From NCBI RefSeq assembly GCF_014805685.1, contig NC_060904.1:15033311-15097310 (forward strand): 64,000 nt of DNA. The letters are read 5' to 3'. Source of the stretch: Silurus meridionalis. Its lineage: Eukaryota; Chordata; Actinopteri; Siluriformes; Siluridae. The position numbers and the translations under genes are program-made. Shown here piece after piece: positions 63,755 through 64,000 of this stretch (within the stretch, counting starts at the first letter, position 1; each line of letters starts with the position of its first letter). The notes below the pieces were generated by a model that saw nothing but the letters and a program-made list of their open reading frames with translations, was not told the DNA's origin and made no database searches.

Positions 63755-63938
63755 AGCGCCCCCTGGAGCAGAGAGAGTTAAGGACCTTGCTCAAGATCTC
63801 AACAGTGGCAGCTTGGTGGGGCAGTGACTTAGATTTACATTTGCATTTGCGGCATTTAGCAGAGGCCCCTGTCCAGAGCGGCGTACAGCGACGTGACTTG
63901 AACCCGCAAACGTTCCGGTCAATATCCCAGAGACGACC
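63755..63938 (-). mobile_element. tRNA-derived SINE-like repeat with nested tail unit
   Basis: On the minus strand it reads 'cgggttcaagtcacgtcgct' (box B-like), then 'gctctggacaggggcctctg' and 'ctaaatgccgcaaatgcaaa', then resumes 'accaagctgccactgttgag' and ends near 'ctccagggggcgctgc'. The 'ctctgga...aaatgtaaat' unit, which often stands as a separate 3' tail, interrupts the order seen at 17206-17365. Confidence 0.65.
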
Positions 63939-64000
63939 CAAGCTTGGTAAATTAAAAAAATGTAAATCAAAGCAAAATATTTGAACTAGTTAAAAAGTAA

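Overview
The window looks like teleost fish genomic DNA. It has AT-rich, intron-like sequence packed with di- and tetranucleotide microsatellites, many relics of Tc1/mariner transposons, and 3' ends of L2/CR1/Rex-like and RTE-like LINEs and tRNA-derived SINEs of the kinds common in teleosts, especially otophysans. A siluriform (catfish) origin is my best guess from repeat content, but it is not proven.

Only one host coding exon could be supported. It is a 97-bp minus-strand exon at 4984-5080 with clean AG/GT splice sites, encoding the start of the GH47 domain of a Golgi class I alpha-1,2-mannosidase. The NELRPLTK...GNMFG block fits man1c1 better than man1a1 or man1a2. The rest is best read as intron of that gene: about 5 kb of downstream intron at low coordinates and at least 59 kb of upstream intron at high coordinates. 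No first exon (cytosolic tail, signal anchor, stem) was found, so it probably lies beyond 64000.

Layout: 1-4.4 kb holds a very recent tandem duplication (two full 1.6-kb units plus a partial third) built from Tc1 relics and (CT)48/(CA)13 tracts. 5.49-7.13 kb is a nearly complete but frameshifted DD37E Tc1-like transposon inserted in a (TA)n tract. 8.9-11.7 kb is a Bkm-like (GATA)n/(GACA)n region with a second recent tandem duplication (1.17-kb unit). 12.7-26.9 kb contains Tc1, LINE, SINE and mariner relics. 27.7-28.84 kb is a degenerate higher-order tandem repeat. 29.9-30.8 kb and 44.2-47.0 kb form an old inverted pair of one compound repeat I cannot name. 32.47-32.78 kb is a small MITE with TA target duplications. 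36-40 kb is unusually dense in CA/TG tracts. 41.2-42.0 kb is another degenerate minisatellite. 43-64 kb carries further Tc1, LINE, RTE and SINE fragments separated by sequence in which I see no gene.

I found no operon, CRISPR array, RNA gene or multi-gene system. The genuine interest is repeat biology: young tandem duplications, an IR/DR-type transposon, and two repeat families I could not assign.
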